Source: Rhodoferax sp. UBA4409
GTDB taxonomy: Bacteria; Pseudomonadota; Gammaproteobacteria; Burkholderiales; Burkholderiaceae_C
Length of the DNA: 13,926 bases
Assembly (NCBI GenBank): GCA_002390825.1
Contig: DGQR01000145.1
Location: 1-13,926 of the forward strand
Direction: 5' to 3'
The notes below the pieces were generated by a model. It was given only the letters and a program-made list of their open reading frames with translations. It had not been told where the DNA came from and did not search any database. Below, piece after piece: positions 13,829 to 13,926 of the stretch (the stretch's first letter is position 1; each line of letters starts with the position of its first letter). The position numbers were made by a program, and so were the translations under genes.

Positions 13829-13926
13829 ATGAGCACTTTTGATCTTTCCTCTGCAGACATCGCTGCCCTGGCGCAGACCGATGTAGCTCGTGCCTTGTCT
13901 GAAGACGTGGGCGCCGGCGACCTGAC
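13829..13926 (+). CDS. nadC: Nicotinate-nucleotide pyrophosphorylase (quinolinate phosphoribosyltransferase), N-terminus only
   Basis: Only the first 32 complete codons are in the window. They include ADIAALAQTDVARALSEDVG and then AGDLT, the conserved N-terminal block of NadC, where the E-D-x-G-x-G-D-L-T signature opens the enzyme. NadC decarboxylates quinolinate with PRPP to nicotinate mononucleotide, the entry into NAD synthesis. The ATG at 13829 is chosen because no in-frame start lies upstream before it; an ATG at 13825 is in another frame. There is no good ribosome-binding site close by (the nearest GGAG is ~30 bases upstream). The gene diverges from hmuR. Confidence 0.85.
   Translation, partial: MSTFDLSSADIAALAQTDVARALSEDVGAGDL

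Noticed and set aside
1..13926. CRISPR arrays, insertion sequences, tRNA or rRNA genes, toxin-antitoxin or phage-defence genes
   Set aside because: I read for regular repeats, transposase motifs, cloverleaf ends and defence domains and found none; all large frames are accounted for by housekeeping or heme-uptake genes.

Overview
The window reads as a chromosomal segment of a betaproteobacterium, most likely Burkholderiales, family Comamonadaceae (Rhodoferax-like). The reasons are the GC-rich coding, the pairing of a cyanophycin-associated ABC transporter with a DUF1854 protein, a DUF3460 gene next to scpA, the panB-panC sequences, and an intergenic palindromic element of a type I recall from Comamonadaceae genomes. 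The assignment rests on protein recognition and gene order only.

Layout. On the plus strand (2-1842) lie the 3' part of an MsbA-like ABC exporter and, overlapping it by ATGA, a DUF1854 gene. A stand-alone outer-membrane porin (2001-2972) follows, with an unusual leader and a perfect hairpin terminator. All genes from 3055 to 13677 are on the minus strand. They are, in transcriptional order within their groups: panB, panC and a DUF1569 lipoprotein (pantothenate unit, 5359 down to 3055); DUF3460 and scpA (6581 down to 5464); a small orphan membrane protein (6974 down to 6642); and a heme-uptake operon hmuR-hutZ-hmuS-hmuT-hmuU-hmuV (13677 down to 7084). The start of nadC diverges on the plus strand at 13829 and runs out of the window.

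The heme operon is a complete import route: a TonB-dependent outer-membrane receptor, a periplasmic heme-binding protein, a FecCD-type permease, an ATPase, and two different cytoplasmic heme-handling or heme-degrading proteins (HutZ and HmuS). A strong Fur-box-like 19-mer upstream of hmuR points to iron repression. The genes from hutZ to hmuV are packed tightly: hutZ/hmuS, hmuS/hmuT, hmuT/hmuU and hmuU/hmuV all overlap.

Most of the window is well-understood metabolism and iron acquisition. I did not find a clearly new defence, mobile or RNA-based system. The points most worth a second look are the DUF1854/ABC pair, the DUF1569 Tat-type lipoprotein in the pantothenate operon, the Met/His-containing tail of the small membrane protein after hmuV, the heme receptor without a histidine in its FRAP-NPNL loop, an identical 10-nt ribosome-binding box used in two reading frames, and alternative hairpins in the porin leader. 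No intergenic stretch exceeds about 160 bases; no tRNA, rRNA, CRISPR or insertion sequence was seen.
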